From assembly GCF_009939005.1 (NCBI RefSeq), contig NZ_JAACJS010000012.1, forward strand, positions 434,001 to 498,000: a stretch of DNA of 64,000 nucleotides. The letters run 5' to 3'. Every line of letters begins with the position of its first letter. Within the stretch, counting starts at the first letter, position 1. The notes under the pieces were generated by a model. That model saw nothing but the letters and a program-made list of their open reading frames with translations, was not told the origin of the DNA and did not search any database. The stretch is from Sediminibacterium roseum. GTDB taxonomy: Bacteria; Bacteroidota; Bacteroidia; Chitinophagales; Chitinophagaceae. The translations under genes were made by a program, and so were the position numbers. This document shows, one piece after another, positions 42,201 to 51,389 of the stretch.

Positions 42201-45200
42201 GTAAAAGTGAGTTGCCCTTCGGGAATGCCGGCGGTTATGTTCAATGTACCGATCACATCAAAACCCGAATTCGTCATTACAACCGGCGTGCCCGCGATGG
42301 ATCCACTGATCGAACTGATGGTTTCGCCTGGCCTTGTAAACCGAACGGTTACTGCGCTTCCCGTTCTTGCATACCTTGTATTCAGGCCGTTGTTCGATGC
42401 GATGGTTAGCGGTGTCAATGCCGGGCCCGTTTTGTCGATGGTGTAGTATGAGCCTTCGTAAGGGAGTGGTGTGGTAATGCCTGCAGACAAGCCCGAAGCG
42501 TTTACAAAGTTGAGGCCGATCGTTCCATCGCCTGAGCCCGTGGCAACGGATACGCCATAAGTGGTGCCGCTTCCTATAACGGTTAATACAGCGGCGCCGG
42601 CGATACTGCCCGTAGTACTGAGTGCAAAATTTGCTGCAGTAAGGCCCGTTATGCTTCCGGAAAAGCCTACCATAAAATCTACGATCCCGAGGTTGTTGGT
42701 AGCAGGGTTTACCGTACCGATGAATGTGATCTCTGCCGGTGAAGATGCATTGATGGGGTTCCCCGTTGCTGCGGTAGTAAGGTACTTACCCATAGTGTAC
42801 CCGTTGTTGTTCATTTCCACTACCATCATACGATAGGTGCCTCCCGGTACCAGGCCATTGATCACTGTGCTGCTTCCTGCGCCCATGTATACCGCACGCC
42901 AACCACTGGACCCGATCTGTCCACCAAAGGTGACATTGCTGTTGACAAAATAAGAAGTGAGGTCAACAGGTGCGGCCAGGCCGGTAGTCGAGCCGGTGTT
43001 TACAAACACCATGCGGCTCGCACCATTGCCGTTTGTCCAGCCCAGTGTTCCACTGTTGGCATTGGTAAGTGTAAATACCAGATTAGTAGCCTGTGAGGTA
43101 GGTGTAACGAGCGGCGAATTATACAACACGCCAAAGCCGGTACCCGCCGCGCCCAGTATTTCGGTACGGCCATCGCCGTCCATGTCTGCGAGCGCAAGTG
43201 TTTGGGCAGTTCCCAGGCCGTTGACGCCGTTTACAGAAACTGTTTTTGAAAATGAACCTGCGTTGATTGTTCCCGGGGTACTTAAATTCTTAAGTATCGA
43301 TATCGCGTTGGCCGCTACACCGGCAACGGCAATATCCGGCTTCGCATCTCCATCAACATCACCAACGGTTAGTTCATAGGGGAACGCGTCAGAAGTGTAC
43401 GCGATAAGCGGTTCGAATGAAGTGCCATCCAGTGTGCCCGGTGTGGCGATGTTGCGGCATACAGCCACAACAGATGAGGAAGCATACGTTGTGCCGATGA
43501 TCTCCGGCTTGCCATCCATATCCACGTCTGCAATCTTTACCCCTGCAATGCCATCTGCCGTAGCAGACAAGGTATAAGCCTGCGCTGCACCGAACGATGC
43601 ACTTGTGATCGCGCCTGTTGTATGTGTGTTCTGCAATACGTACATTTTGATTTGCCCCACACCACCATCCCCCACAAGCAGATCGTCTTTCCCATCGCCG
43701 TCCAGGTCGCCCGATGCAATGTGGTTAACCGTGCTTGCGCCGGCAACCTGTTTGGAAACCGGCGCGCTGAACGTGGCGGCTGTTAAATTGCCCGGCGTGG
43801 ATGAATTCTGGAAGATCGTAAGCGTATTGCCTCCAAGAGTGGAAGCCACAATATCTGCTTTTCCATCTCCGTCGATATCGGTGATGGTTGTCGAATACGG
43901 AAATTGAGCGCTCAGCGTAACCAATGAAGCAAAGGAAAAGTTGCCCGGCGTAGAAGTATTGCGGGCCACATACACTTTGTGGTTCTGCCAGTCAGAAATC
44001 ACCAGGTCTGGCTTACCATCGTTGTCAATATCACCAACGGAAACATGTTCCGGTTTCCCGTTTGTGTTCAAACCCAACTGACTGCCCAGGGAGCCGGATC
44101 CAAAAGCGCCCGCTGTAGCGATGTTCCTGTATATGGAAATAAAGGCCGAAAAAGAATTGAATGCGATCACATCGGGTTTGCCGTCGCCGTCCATGTCTGC
44201 CGTCAGCACCTTGGTGGCCGAGCCGCCGCTTACCGGCCATGTTTGTGCCTGTGCAAAATCAAACTTCGACAGATCCGTTGTTGCAGGTGTATGGCTGCCT
44301 GAATAAAACCCGCGCGACCTGCCCTGCAGGTTTAAAACTGTATTGAGCACTGTTACCTGCGCATAGGTTACGTGCGAAGGAACGGTAACAGTAAGTGTTG
44401 TAGAAGTTGCAGCTGTTACCGTTGCTTTCACTCCTCCGAAATAAACGATGTTGTTGGAAGTGGTTGGATTGAAACCATAACCTGTAATGGTAACAGAAGT
44501 TCCGGCAGGCCCGCTTGCCGGTGTGAAAGACTGAACAGTAGGCGGCAAATGCGGCGGGAAGCCGGTTGGCAAAAGTAACTGCATATAAATATCTTCATTC
44601 CCGTTACGGTCGTCAGTCCATGTAGCGATCATCCCCGCTTGCCCGGTACGCGTTACAATTGCGAGGGATTGCTGGTTGCCGGTGGCATTGCTTAACATGA
44701 TTCCGCCCGCAGCGTAAACGGCTGTTCCGCTGCTGTTCAGGTGCTGCGCCAGGAGGTCAGCGGTGGCCTGTGAGTTGTCGGTCCACATTACGTAAACTCC
44801 GCCCGAGCCATCAGGTGAAATAAAGGGGTCCGAGGTGCCGGTCGTGTTACGTACCGTTACGCCGCCCGGCGTCCACTGCGCCGTTCCGAGCCCGTCGAAG
44901 TTTTGCGATCGTATATGATCGCCGCTTCTCCATGCCACGATCATGCCATTGCTTCCGTTGGTGGCTATGGAATAATTGTCAACAGAACCTGCGATACTGA
45001 TACCGGCTCCGCTGGCCCAAAGCCTGGTACCACTTCCATTGATGCGCTCGGCATAGACCGCGCCTGGCCCGCTACCGATTTGCCAGGTGATGATGGCGCC
45101 ATGGTTCCCATCGCTGATAATTTTCGGCCACATATCAGCCTGCACATTGCTTGAAATCCGCAAACCGGTTGCCGCGTAAACAGGTTGTCCTGCTGCGTTG

Positions 45201-45922
45201 ATCTTCTGCGCATAAATATCGATTCCGTGCGTTAAGTTGTTAACATTGTCGTTCCATACATAAATTGCATTTCCATTGCCATCGGCAACCAGTTTTGTTC
45301 CGGATTGGTTGGATAGGCTCGTAGACAATCTTGTTCCCGTTCCCCACTGCACGGCGCCTGATGAATTTACCCATTGTCCATATACATGCGTATCGCCGTT
45401 CCAATCATTGAACGCGAGAAATACGCCACCGTTCCCATCGCTTACGATCTGGTCAAGATTCTGGTAGTCGGCACCGGTTGTTAAAACACCGTCTGCTGTC
45501 CACATCTCCTGCCCCGCGCTGTTGAATCTTTGAACGTATATATCATCGCCCGTGGCACCACCCTGGTTCTCTATCCAGGCAACGATGGCTCCGCCCGCTT
45601 CATCGGAAGTGATCATCACAGTGCTTCGCGTCCGGTCAACCGAGCAGATTTTTTTCCCGTTCGCACCCCACAGCGCAATACCCGTTGCATTGAAGTGCTG
45701 TATGTAGATATTGTTTGTGAGCGACCGGTTATCCACCCAAACCGTATACGCGCCGCCAGCGCCATCGGAAACCACACTCGATCCATACTGCTGGCCCGGA
45801 TCGGTTACAACCGGCGTATTTTCAGAAGAAGAACCCGACCACTGCGCGTGTAAGGCAGAAGCGGAACAGACACACATAACGATAAAAAGGAAGAAATACC
45901 TGGATACAGCTCTATGACACAT
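39248..45922 (-). CDS. giant multidomain surface protein with gliding-motility (CHU_C) C-terminal domain
   Basis: 2,224 aa from the ATG at 45922; the open frame extends 63 codons further without a signal peptide there. Signal peptide MCHRAVSRYFFLFIVMCVCSASALHAQ. Order: about 30-450, repeats with DGxGGxxVxW; about 455-535, an IPT/TIG domain (PTVQSFTPASGPAGTSVTITG); about 540-950, FG-GAP/VCBS repeats with DxDGDGxPD calcium motifs; then a series of Bacterial Ig-like domains, a cadherin-like/tandem domain (DNGQTLTWRVS), a PKD domain (LSYQWSDGNGNTS), and a type B T9SS sorting domain with VPRVFTPNGDGNNDVLYF and VRIYNRQGKLVWQSS. It should be a secreted, surface-bound adhesin. Adjacent Ig repeats are near-identical. 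Confidence 0.93.
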   Translation of the reverse strand: MCHRAVSRYFFLFIVMCVCSASALHAQWSGSSSENTPVVTDPGQQYGSSVVSDGAGGAYTVWVDNRSLTNNIYIQHFNATGIALWGANGKKICSVDRTRSTVMITSDEAGGAIVAWIENQGGATGDDIYVQRFNSAGQEMWTADGVLTTGADYQNLDQIVSDGNGGVFLAFNDWNGDTHVYGQWVNSSGAVQWGTGTRLSTSLSNQSGTKLVADGNGNAIYVWNDNVNNLTHGIDIYAQKINAAGQPVYAATGLRISSNVQADMWPKIISDGNHGAIITWQIGSGPGAVYAERINGSGTRLWASGAGISIAGSVDNYSIATNGSNGMIVAWRSGDHIRSQNFDGLGTAQWTPGGVTVRNTTGTSDPFISPDGSGGVYVMWTDNSQATADLLAQHLNSSGTAVYAAGGIMLSNATGNQQSLAIVTRTGQAGMIATWTDDRNGNEDIYMQLLLPTGFPPHLPPTVQSFTPASGPAGTSVTITGYGFNPTTSNNIVYFGGVKATVTAATSTTLTVTVPSHVTYAQVTVLNTVLNLQGRSRGFYSGSHTPATTDLSKFDFAQAQTWPVSGGSATKVLTADMDGDGKPDVIAFNSFSAFISIYRNIATAGAFGSGSLGSQLGLNTNGKPEHVSVGDIDNDGKPDLVISDWQNHKVYVARNTSTPGNFSFASLVTLSAQFPYSTTITDIDGDGKADIVASTLGGNTLTIFQNSSTPGNLTAATFSAPVSKQVAGASTVNHIASGDLDGDGKDDLLVGDGGVGQIKMYVLQNTHTTGAITSASFGAAQAYTLSATADGIAGVKIADVDMDGKPEIIGTTYASSSVVAVCRNIATPGTLDGTSFEPLIAYTSDAFPYELTVGDVDGDAKPDIAVAGVAANAISILKNLSTPGTINAGSFSKTVSVNGVNGLGTAQTLALADMDGDGRTEILGAAGTGFGVLYNSPLVTPTSQATNLVFTLTNANSGTLGWTNGNGASRMVFVNTGSTTGLAAPVDLTSYFVNSNVTFGGQIGSSGWRAVYMGAGSSTVINGLVPGGTYRMMVVEMNNNGYTMGKYLTTAATGNPINASSPAEITFIGTVNPATNNLGIVDFMVGFSGSITGLTAANFALSTTGSIAGAAVLTVIGSGTTYGVSVATGSGDGTIGLNFVNASGLSAGITTPLPYEGSYYTIDKTGPALTPLTIASNNGLNTRYARTGSAVTVRFTRPGETISSISGSIAGTPVVMTNSGFDVIGTLNITAGIPEGQLTFTVSANDYLGNTTTATQTTNGSSVTIDNTAPQFTGISITSDNSDAGKAKPGNRVTLRFTTSEATSPANVTLAGQVLSVTNTGGNNWEGSRIFNAEAEGVVAFSIRVNDLAGNSSQAATATTDNTTVVFDKTIPVLNSITIASGNSAPANAKVGDVVTVRFIASEAIKTPAVTIATHAVVALNTTGNAWAAVYTMTAADAEGTVPFTIAFTDLAGNAGTATSLTTNNSKVVFDKTIPALNSVTIASGNTVPANATVGDVVTVRFTASESIKTPTVTIATHAVVAVNTTGNAWAAAYTMTAADADGIVPFSIAFTDLAGNAGTATSLTTNNSKVTFVKNQILPAQLTQVKITSTNAVPYKAKTGDGVTLHFVSDASLVGVTATIAAHTVTPVNTTGNAWSAVYTLTAADDEGKVPFTIAAVNLGLSATGSTDNSKVWFDKTLPVVTAINRHLPAAANVVSGPLVYRVQFSEPVNGVEKRNFRITKTGSAAAAIDSILVANDSTYDVRLSNLSGSGTLRFDLDTTGNIADSAGNALVSKFNTGQSYNVVVPSNNKPVFVAGSTATRSVCQDATSADLSALLRTTDTDNGQTLTWRVSMHPANGVLENFPATAASDGSIVGPSSVGYKPAAGFKGMDQFVIQVSDGIDSAAITVNVTVQPLPSENIIAAQGTVLCGSNASLALTIANGSSFSWTRNGSSVAGNSNQLSVNTAGTYAAIVTDANGCVAATNNSITITTAQQPKAAFAYAGYCVNVPVLTTNQSAGASTLSYQWSDGNGNTSTAAQPSFTYTQPGSYTIKLKVSSSACPLLPDSLSKVINVEGPVAGVRMSTINAQVEQAVQLQARTFGATYQWTPANDLSSATIANPVLRARAEQQYNVSIRSAAGCTTVDTVLVKVFANTIYVPRVFTPNGDGNNDVLYFNYINVRKLDYVRIYNRQGKLVWQSSNMSEGWDGRFNGALQPLETYTWLIRATDIYGVPVNMQGNVTLLR
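40910..42143 (-). repeat. tandem Ig-like repeats in the giant gene (about 309 bp unit)
   Basis: The phrase GCTGTTATTGGTAGTTA at 41216 and 41525 marks units exactly 309 bp (103 codons) apart. A third, more diverged unit begins near 41835 and another near 40910. The first two are nearly identical in DNA, encoding NSKV-FDKTIPALNS-TIASGN twice, which indicates recent duplication or gene conversion. Confidence 0.75.
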
Positions 45923-45973
45923 GTAATGATTTTTAGACTTGTTCAAGCGACAAACACCAAATTTTCGCAGCAG

Positions 45974-46004
45974 CAAATCTATCTTCGGTAAAACGGCCGG
46001 GCAA
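45974..46004 (-). promoter_or_regulatory. promoter of the giant surface protein operon
   Basis: On the minus strand TTG (46004-46002), 20 nt, TAGATTTG (45981-45974), an exact Bacteroidota match, 52 nt before the ATG at 45922. It supports that ATG over the longer reading frame, whose upstream part would include the promoter. Confidence 0.65.
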
Positions 46005-46091
46005 TAGTGCATCTGTACCTTTTTGTGCTGATGGGAGTGTAAAAAAAGTACGTTGTTCATACCGACAAACGACGTAGCCTTGCACGATCGT

Positions 46092-46123
46092 TTTGCAGGT
46101 TCGCCCGTCACCGTTTACATTTG
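46092..46123 (+). promoter_or_regulatory. promoter of the propeller sensor kinase gene
   Basis: TTTG (46092-46095), 20 nt, TACATTTG (46116-46123). The ATG at 46139 is 15 nt further. The alternative TTG start at 46121 would fall inside the -7 box, so it is rejected. Confidence 0.68.
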
Positions 46124-46138
46124 TCATCTTATTATTCC

Positions 46139-49100
46139 ATGTCAATGCATAGGATCTGTATACTCATTTTCGCCGTATTTCTTTTCTTCGCTGCAAGGGC
46201 GCAGAACAATTACAGGTTCACTCCTTATGGCGAAGACAACGGGCTTCCGCAGAGTTCTATTTATGATATTGCGCAGGACCAGAATGGTTTTATCTGGATA
46301 GGCACCGCAGGCGGCCTTTGCCGTTTTGATGGTTTCCAGATGAAAGTGTACAAACAATCAACAACCGATCCAAGGGCCATCTCTTCTTACAAAGAATTCA
46401 GGTTTTATACAGACAACGACAAAAGACTGTGGATCGTTTCTTTCAATGGCATCAGTTTGTACAATCCCGTTACCGATGATTTTACCAATGTACTGGTGTA
46501 TTCACCAAAGAATGTGGTGATCGCAGAAAACCATTTTTTTGGTGAAGACAATGATTTTATCTGGGTTGGGCTTTGCAGCTATGGTGTGGTGAAAGTGCAT
46601 AAAAAAACGTTGAAGGTTCACCCAACAACACTCACCCGCACCTCGCTGCGTGCCAGCAACAACGTTGGCTACCATGGTTTCCTGGATGGCGGAAAAATAT
46701 GGATCGTAGACAACAACGAATCGGAATTTCCTGTTTTTTCCATTTACGATGTAGCGGCAAACAAAACAGATACCATCAACTTCCCGCTCAACAACATCAT
46801 CAACCTGAACGATTCGCAGGCGTTGGGTTTAACGGCGAACAAGGCATTGCTCATCCATAAAAAAACACTGCACTACCAAACCATTGATATTACCGGGAAC
46901 GGCAAGGAACATTACATAACAGGCATGTCCAGGAGCTCCGCATCGGGTGTGATATTGTCGTCCATCACACATGGATTGTATTTCCTGGATACAAAACACG
47001 GAAGGCTAACAAGGCACCTCGCGTATGTTAACCCTGAAAATAAAAAGACACTCTATCCACGTTGCACATTTACAGACAGGTCGGGAAACACATGGGTGGG
47101 CACACGTGGCGAAGGCGTGTTCAAGTTGAGTTATCCTTATAAAAAATTTGAATGGTACCGTTCAGACCATGCTGCCAATAACAATGTGTTCGGGCTGTAT
47201 GCAGACAATACCGACCTGTATGCCAGCCTGCTTTCTTCCGGAATGATCAGGTTTGCTCGTGGCGGCGGGGATACGCCGGTGAACATCACGCTTACAAAAT
47301 ACATCGGGAATGTTTTAAACAATGCGACCATCATCAACGGGCTTGGAAAAGACAAACTCGTGATCATGCTCAATGGCACACTGAACAACGGCGCAAGCGT
47401 ACCCGTTGTTTACAACAAAAATACCGGCGCTGTTAACCCCATGAACATCGAGGTACAGCAATTCTTTGCCACGCACTGGGGCCGCGGCAACCTGCGGCAT
47501 TTTCTTTTCAAAGATGCCAATGAAAATCTTTACACCAATGTTGGCGAATACCTCGCCGTAATTTCTTTGTGCGGCGATAACCGGTTCTGTGTACGTTCGA
47601 TCGGCCAGTTCAACAATGAAACACTTTGCTCAGGTTTCATAGACAGGGAAGGAAATATTTGGGTGGGCAGCTTTACAGGTGCCTTCAAACAAAAAGGCGG
47701 TAAATGGGAAAGGGTTCGTTTGCCTGAAAACAAAGAAGTGAAAAGCATGTGCCAGGACGACGACGGGAACATGTGGTTCAGTTCTAACGACGATATTGTT
47801 GTGCTCAACAGCGAACAGAAAGTGATCCATCATTTTACAGAAGAAAACGGATTGCTGAACGGGCACGTATACAACATACAAAAAGACAACAACGGCAACA
47901 TGTGGTTCAGCCACAACAAGGGGCTGACCGTATACCGCCGGAAAGAAAAAAGATTCGATCACTTCAGCAAAGACGATGGGTTGCAGTCTGCCGAATTCAA
48001 TGTTGGCGCAGGTTTCAAAGCCGCTGATGGTGAATTGTTCTTTGGCGGCATCAGTGGCATTACCGGTTTTTACCCGGAACAGATCGGCAAGAATCCCTAT
48101 GCCCCCGCGGTACTCATCACCGGTATTAAAATCTACGACGAACCTTATAAAACAGGCACGGCCTATTGGAACATCCGCAGGCTCGAACTGCCTTATACCG
48201 AGAACAGCATCAGTTTCGAATTCGCATTGCCCGAATACACCAACGAAGGGCGCAACCGCTACCTGTTCATGATGGAAGGCGTTGACGATAAGTGGATCGA
48301 TGGCGGCGACAGGCGTTTTACGCGTTATGCCGGCCTTCAGCCGGGCCATTACACGTTCCTTGTGAAGGGCATCAACAACGACGGTGTTGTAAGTCCAACT
48401 GCCACTGCTGTGGAAATAGTGATCGTCCCACCATTCTGGCAACGGCCATGGTTTGTGGCCCTGGCGGGGCTCTCGCTTCTCGCGTTGTCTGTGGGCGCCG
48501 GCATCCTCTTCCAGAAAACGCGCCAGCGCAAGGCAATGAGGGTACTCGAACTGCAACAGAAAGTGCAGCTGGAAAGGGAACGCATTTCGCGCGACCTGCA
48601 CGACAATGTTGGCACACAACTCAGCCTGATCAATAAAAACATCGAGAATGCGATCAGCCCGCTGCACGACATCCCGGAATCTGAGCGCCTCAAACGATTC
48701 AGCAAGATCAGCCAGACATCCAGGGAAGTGATCTTTACCCTGCGCGAAACGATCTGGGCGCTGAACAAGGAACAGATATCTCTGGAAGAGCTCTCTGATA
48801 AATTGAAATCTTTCACACAGAAACTATTTGAATACAATCCCTCATGCCGGCTCGCCTATTCAGGCGAAATGGACGCCGATGTAATATTGAGCCCATCAGA
48901 GGCCATTCACCTGTTCAGGATCTGCCAGGAGGCCATTGCCAACTCGTTGAAATACGCGCAGGCATCCTTGATGCAGATCAATATCAGCGCCGTAAATGGC
49001 AAATACGAGATACTTATTTCGGATGATGGCATTGGATTTGAAGAAAAAATTGCGCAGGACAGGCCGCATTATGGCCTGGAGAACATGCAATACCGCGCCG

Positions 49101-49174
49101 GCGAGATCGGTTGTGAATTTTCCATTACCAGCAAACCGGGCGAAGGAACCACGGTGGCCATCCGCAAAAAATAG
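46139..49174 (+). CDS. two-component propeller/Y_Y_Y sensor histidine kinase
   Basis: 1,011 aa from the ATG at 46139. A signal peptide (to about ARAQ) is followed by a long periplasmic sensor of two seven-bladed propellers with repeats such as GLPQSSIYDIAQDQNGFIWIGT and LNGHVYNIQKDNNGNMWFS. A Y_Y_Y domain (SFEFALPEYTNEGRNRYLFMMEG) and a membrane helix (about 770-790) come next. The cytoplasmic part has a HisKA_3 dimerisation/phospho-acceptor box RERISRDLHDNVGTQLSLI (His about 820) and a HATPase with DDGIGF. No receiver or DNA-binding domain is fused, unlike the classical hybrid PUL sensors. It pairs with the NarL-type regulator downstream and probably senses polysaccharide fragments. Confidence 0.93.
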   Translation: MSMHRICILIFAVFLFFAARAQNNYRFTPYGEDNGLPQSSIYDIAQDQNGFIWIGTAGGLCRFDGFQMKVYKQSTTDPRAISSYKEFRFYTDNDKRLWIVSFNGISLYNPVTDDFTNVLVYSPKNVVIAENHFFGEDNDFIWVGLCSYGVVKVHKKTLKVHPTTLTRTSLRASNNVGYHGFLDGGKIWIVDNNESEFPVFSIYDVAANKTDTINFPLNNIINLNDSQALGLTANKALLIHKKTLHYQTIDITGNGKEHYITGMSRSSASGVILSSITHGLYFLDTKHGRLTRHLAYVNPENKKTLYPRCTFTDRSGNTWVGTRGEGVFKLSYPYKKFEWYRSDHAANNNVFGLYADNTDLYASLLSSGMIRFARGGGDTPVNITLTKYIGNVLNNATIINGLGKDKLVIMLNGTLNNGASVPVVYNKNTGAVNPMNIEVQQFFATHWGRGNLRHFLFKDANENLYTNVGEYLAVISLCGDNRFCVRSIGQFNNETLCSGFIDREGNIWVGSFTGAFKQKGGKWERVRLPENKEVKSMCQDDDGNMWFSSNDDIVVLNSEQKVIHHFTEENGLLNGHVYNIQKDNNGNMWFSHNKGLTVYRRKEKRFDHFSKDDGLQSAEFNVGAGFKAADGELFFGGISGITGFYPEQIGKNPYAPAVLITGIKIYDEPYKTGTAYWNIRRLELPYTENSISFEFALPEYTNEGRNRYLFMMEGVDDKWIDGGDRRFTRYAGLQPGHYTFLVKGINNDGVVSPTATAVEIVIVPPFWQRPWFVALAGLSLLALSVGAGILFQKTRQRKAMRVLELQQKVQLERERISRDLHDNVGTQLSLINKNIENAISPLHDIPESERLKRFSKISQTSREVIFTLRETIWALNKEQISLEELSDKLKSFTQKLFEYNPSCRLAYSGEMDADVILSPSEAIHLFRICQEAIANSLKYAQASLMQINISAVNGKYEILISDDGIGFEEKIAQDRPHYGLENMQYRAGEIGCEFSITSKPGEGTTVAIRKK

Positions 49175-49210
49175 TACAGCTGCACTACCCGCTACCTGTG
49201 GTATAATGGA

Positions 49211-49218
49211 TAGATTTG
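49211..49218 (+). promoter_or_regulatory. -7 box directly before the NarL-type regulator gene
   Basis: TAGATTTG is an exact TAnnTTTG, and the ATG at 49222 follows by only 3 nt. No TTG is seen at -33. If used, it would give an almost leaderless transcript separate from that of the kinase gene. Confidence 0.4.
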
Positions 49219-49221
49219 CGC

Positions 49222-49887
49222 ATGCCTTACAAGATAGCGTTGGTAGACGACAAACCCTATGTGCTGAAAACCCTGCAGGCCGAGCTTACTGAATCAGGTC
49301 TTGCCATCATCAGCTTCACGGCCAACAATGGCGAGCACTTTTTACAGCAACTGGAAGCATTAAAACCGGAAGAATATCCACAAGTGGTTTTGATGGATAT
49401 CGATATGCCCGTTATGAATGGCATACAGGCCGTAAGGACCGCAAGCATACGCTATCCATCGATCCTTTACATCATGCTCACTGTTTTTGACGACGATGAT
49501 AAATTGTTCGACGCACTAAGGGCCGGTGCACACGGGTATTTATTAAAGGAAGAAAGATCGGATGTGATCCTAAGGTCTGTTGAAGAAGTGATCGAGAAAA
49601 AAGGAGCGCCGATGTCGCCGAGGATCGCGCGTAAAACATTGCAACTGCTTTTAAACGAACCTTCCGGCCCCGCCGGCAGCAACATAGAAAACTCCGGACT
49701 GTCTGCCCGCGAGATCGAGATATTACAAAGCATGGTGGCCGGGCTCGATTACAAACAAATCGGTGAAAAATTATTCATCAGTCCCAATACCGTGCGCAAC
49801 CATATTTCTAAAATATACGACAAGCTGCACATCTCCTCAAAAGCAGAAGCGATCAAGCTGGCGATCAAAAACAAGTGGACCGGGTAG
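49222..49887 (+). CDS. NarL/FixJ-family response regulator
   Basis: 221 aa from the ATG at 49222. The receiver has VDDK near the N terminus, phospho-acceptor Asp59 in VVLMDIDMP and Lys in YLLKEERSD. The LuxR-type HTH has GLSAREIEILQSMVAGLDYKQI and NTVRNHISKIYDKL. It follows the propeller kinase by 47 nt and is its likely partner. By position it may control the divergent giant protein operon or the convergent pentosan-degradation genes, but no site can be shown. Confidence 0.94.
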   Translation: MPYKIALVDDKPYVLKTLQAELTESGLAIISFTANNGEHFLQQLEALKPEEYPQVVLMDIDMPVMNGIQAVRTASIRYPSILYIMLTVFDDDDKLFDALRAGAHGYLLKEERSDVILRSVEEVIEKKGAPMSPRIARKTLQLLLNEPSGPAGSNIENSGLSAREIEILQSMVAGLDYKQIGEKLFISPNTVRNHISKIYDKLHISSKAEAIKLAIKNKWTG

Positions 49888-49923
49888 CCGCAAGTTAAAA
49901 TGAAAGACTGTCGGGCGATGTGA

Positions 49924-51378
49924 TCAATCCTTCACCAATCCTTTCAAATTCCATTTACAGTTGTCGCTGTTGAAATCAAATTCAGCAAGCAAGGGAGTAC
50001 TGTCGCCTGAAGATACCAACACCAGTTTCTTACCAGATCCGGGCACTGTTTTGGGCATGATCCTGTAACTGCCGTCTGTCAACTGGTCAATCCTCCACAA
50101 CTGTTCCGGCGCACCGGTGAACGTTGGCACGCTTACCACTTCGCCGCTTCCGGTTGCTGCCAATGCACGTTCTGTTCCTTCAATCACTATTTTATAATAC
50201 GGGCCACCAAGGTAACCTGTTGTATCAGGCGCATCGGTGATCGTCCATTTTTGATGGGGTCGCGACATATAATCCCCGATACGCAACCTGGTATTGCCCG
50301 CGGGCCAGCTTTGTATCACATCCTGCAATTGCTGTGGGGCAACGGGTTTCAGGGGTTCGTTACCAGGTGGACTGAAGAAACCCCGTTGCGCGGCGGCCAT
50401 CCGTGTAAAATCAACTGCAAGCTCCAGCGCATATCCCCTTCTTACCGATTCGATTTCGTAGTTTCCTTCTTTGAATTTTTCTCCTGCCACCGGCCAGCCA
50501 TCTTTCCACAACACGGGTAATATACCCAACACACTCGCACCGCCCTGCGCCAGGTCCGCTTCGTAATGGATCGACATTTTCTCAACGCCTTTTTCAAGTA
50601 TGATGTGGCCGAAGTGTCCCGGGCCGATCAACCCGCCACGTGTGGCCACTACCATTTTACCGCCGCCCTGCAGCATGCTACGGCCCACGTTATCAAGGTA
50701 AGGGCCCGTAATTTTTTTCGACCGCCCCACCACAACATTGTAAGTAGAATTGGCGCCATCGCAACAACTGCCGTGCGTGGCGAGAAGATAATACCAGCCG
50801 TCGCGGTAAACCAGTGTGCTTGCCTCGCATACGATGGCTACATCAACCGGTTTACTTCCCGCTTTGCATTTCCCTGTTTTGGGATCGAGTTCCAGCAGGC
50901 GCGTAAAACCAAAGTAAGTACCGTAGGTGAGCCAGAGCCGTCCCGTTACGGGATCGAGCATCAGGCCGGGATCAATTGCATCGTTCTCTTCGTAACCATC
51001 GGAAGTGGCCACCACCACCGGTTCTGAATATTTAAAATCGGGTGACGAAGGATCGAGCGTTTTGTTCCACATGGTAAGGATGGCGCCTTTGTGATTGGCC
51101 GAACCGCCGGTGGCGCCAAAGGCCACAAGAAAACGATCGCCGATCCTGATCACATCGGGTGCAGCGCCTCCGCCTGGCCTTACACCTCCGCCGTACCAGG
51201 TCCAGCCATCTTTCGAAATCAATCCGCCACTGCCTGTGCCAAATGTATAGTACCTGCCTTCGCACTCGATCACAGTTGAAGGATCGTGGATAAATGGTTT
51301 GCCCACCTGCGCAATCGTAGTGTGTGCGATCAACAACAGCAATGAAATGAACAGGTAGTTTGGTTTCCTTGTTTGCAT
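49924..51378 (-). CDS. GH43 glycoside hydrolase (arabinanase/arabinofuranosidase type) with ricin-like C-terminal domain
   Basis: 484 aa with a signal peptide (about 1-23). The catalytic five-bladed propeller has the GH43 residues: base Asp32 in FIHDPSTV, pKa-modulating Asp in ENDAIDPGLML, and acid Glu in CEASTLVYRDGWYYLLAT. The C-terminal 160 residues repeat QW-like phrases (HQKWTITD, EQLWRIDQL, CKWNLKGL), suggesting a ricin-type beta-trefoil for carbohydrate binding. The N-terminal phrase GKPFIHDPST is typical of endo-1,5-alpha-arabinanases. It is the last gene of a five-gene minus-strand operon. Confidence 0.9.
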   Translation of the reverse strand: MQTRKPNYLFISLLLLIAHTTIAQVGKPFIHDPSTVIECEGRYYTFGTGSGGLISKDGWTWYGGGVRPGGGAAPDVIRIGDRFLVAFGATGGSANHKGAILTMWNKTLDPSSPDFKYSEPVVVATSDGYEENDAIDPGLMLDPVTGRLWLTYGTYFGFTRLLELDPKTGKCKAGSKPVDVAIVCEASTLVYRDGWYYLLATHGSCCDGANSTYNVVVGRSKKITGPYLDNVGRSMLQGGGKMVVATRGGLIGPGHFGHIILEKGVEKMSIHYEADLAQGGASVLGILPVLWKDGWPVAGEKFKEGNYEIESVRRGYALELAVDFTRMAAAQRGFFSPPGNEPLKPVAPQQLQDVIQSWPAGNTRLRIGDYMSRPHQKWTITDAPDTTGYLGGPYYKIVIEGTERALAATGSGEVVSVPTFTGAPEQLWRIDQLTDGSYRIMPKTVPGSGKKLVLVSSGDSTPLLAEFDFNSDNCKWNLKGLVKD

Positions 51379-51389
51379 AGTACAAAGGC

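Noticed and set aside
47630..48667. 345-codon minus-strand frame inside the propeller kinase gene
   Set aside because: The plus strand encodes a complete, well-recognised sensor kinase here; the opposite frame is a shadow.
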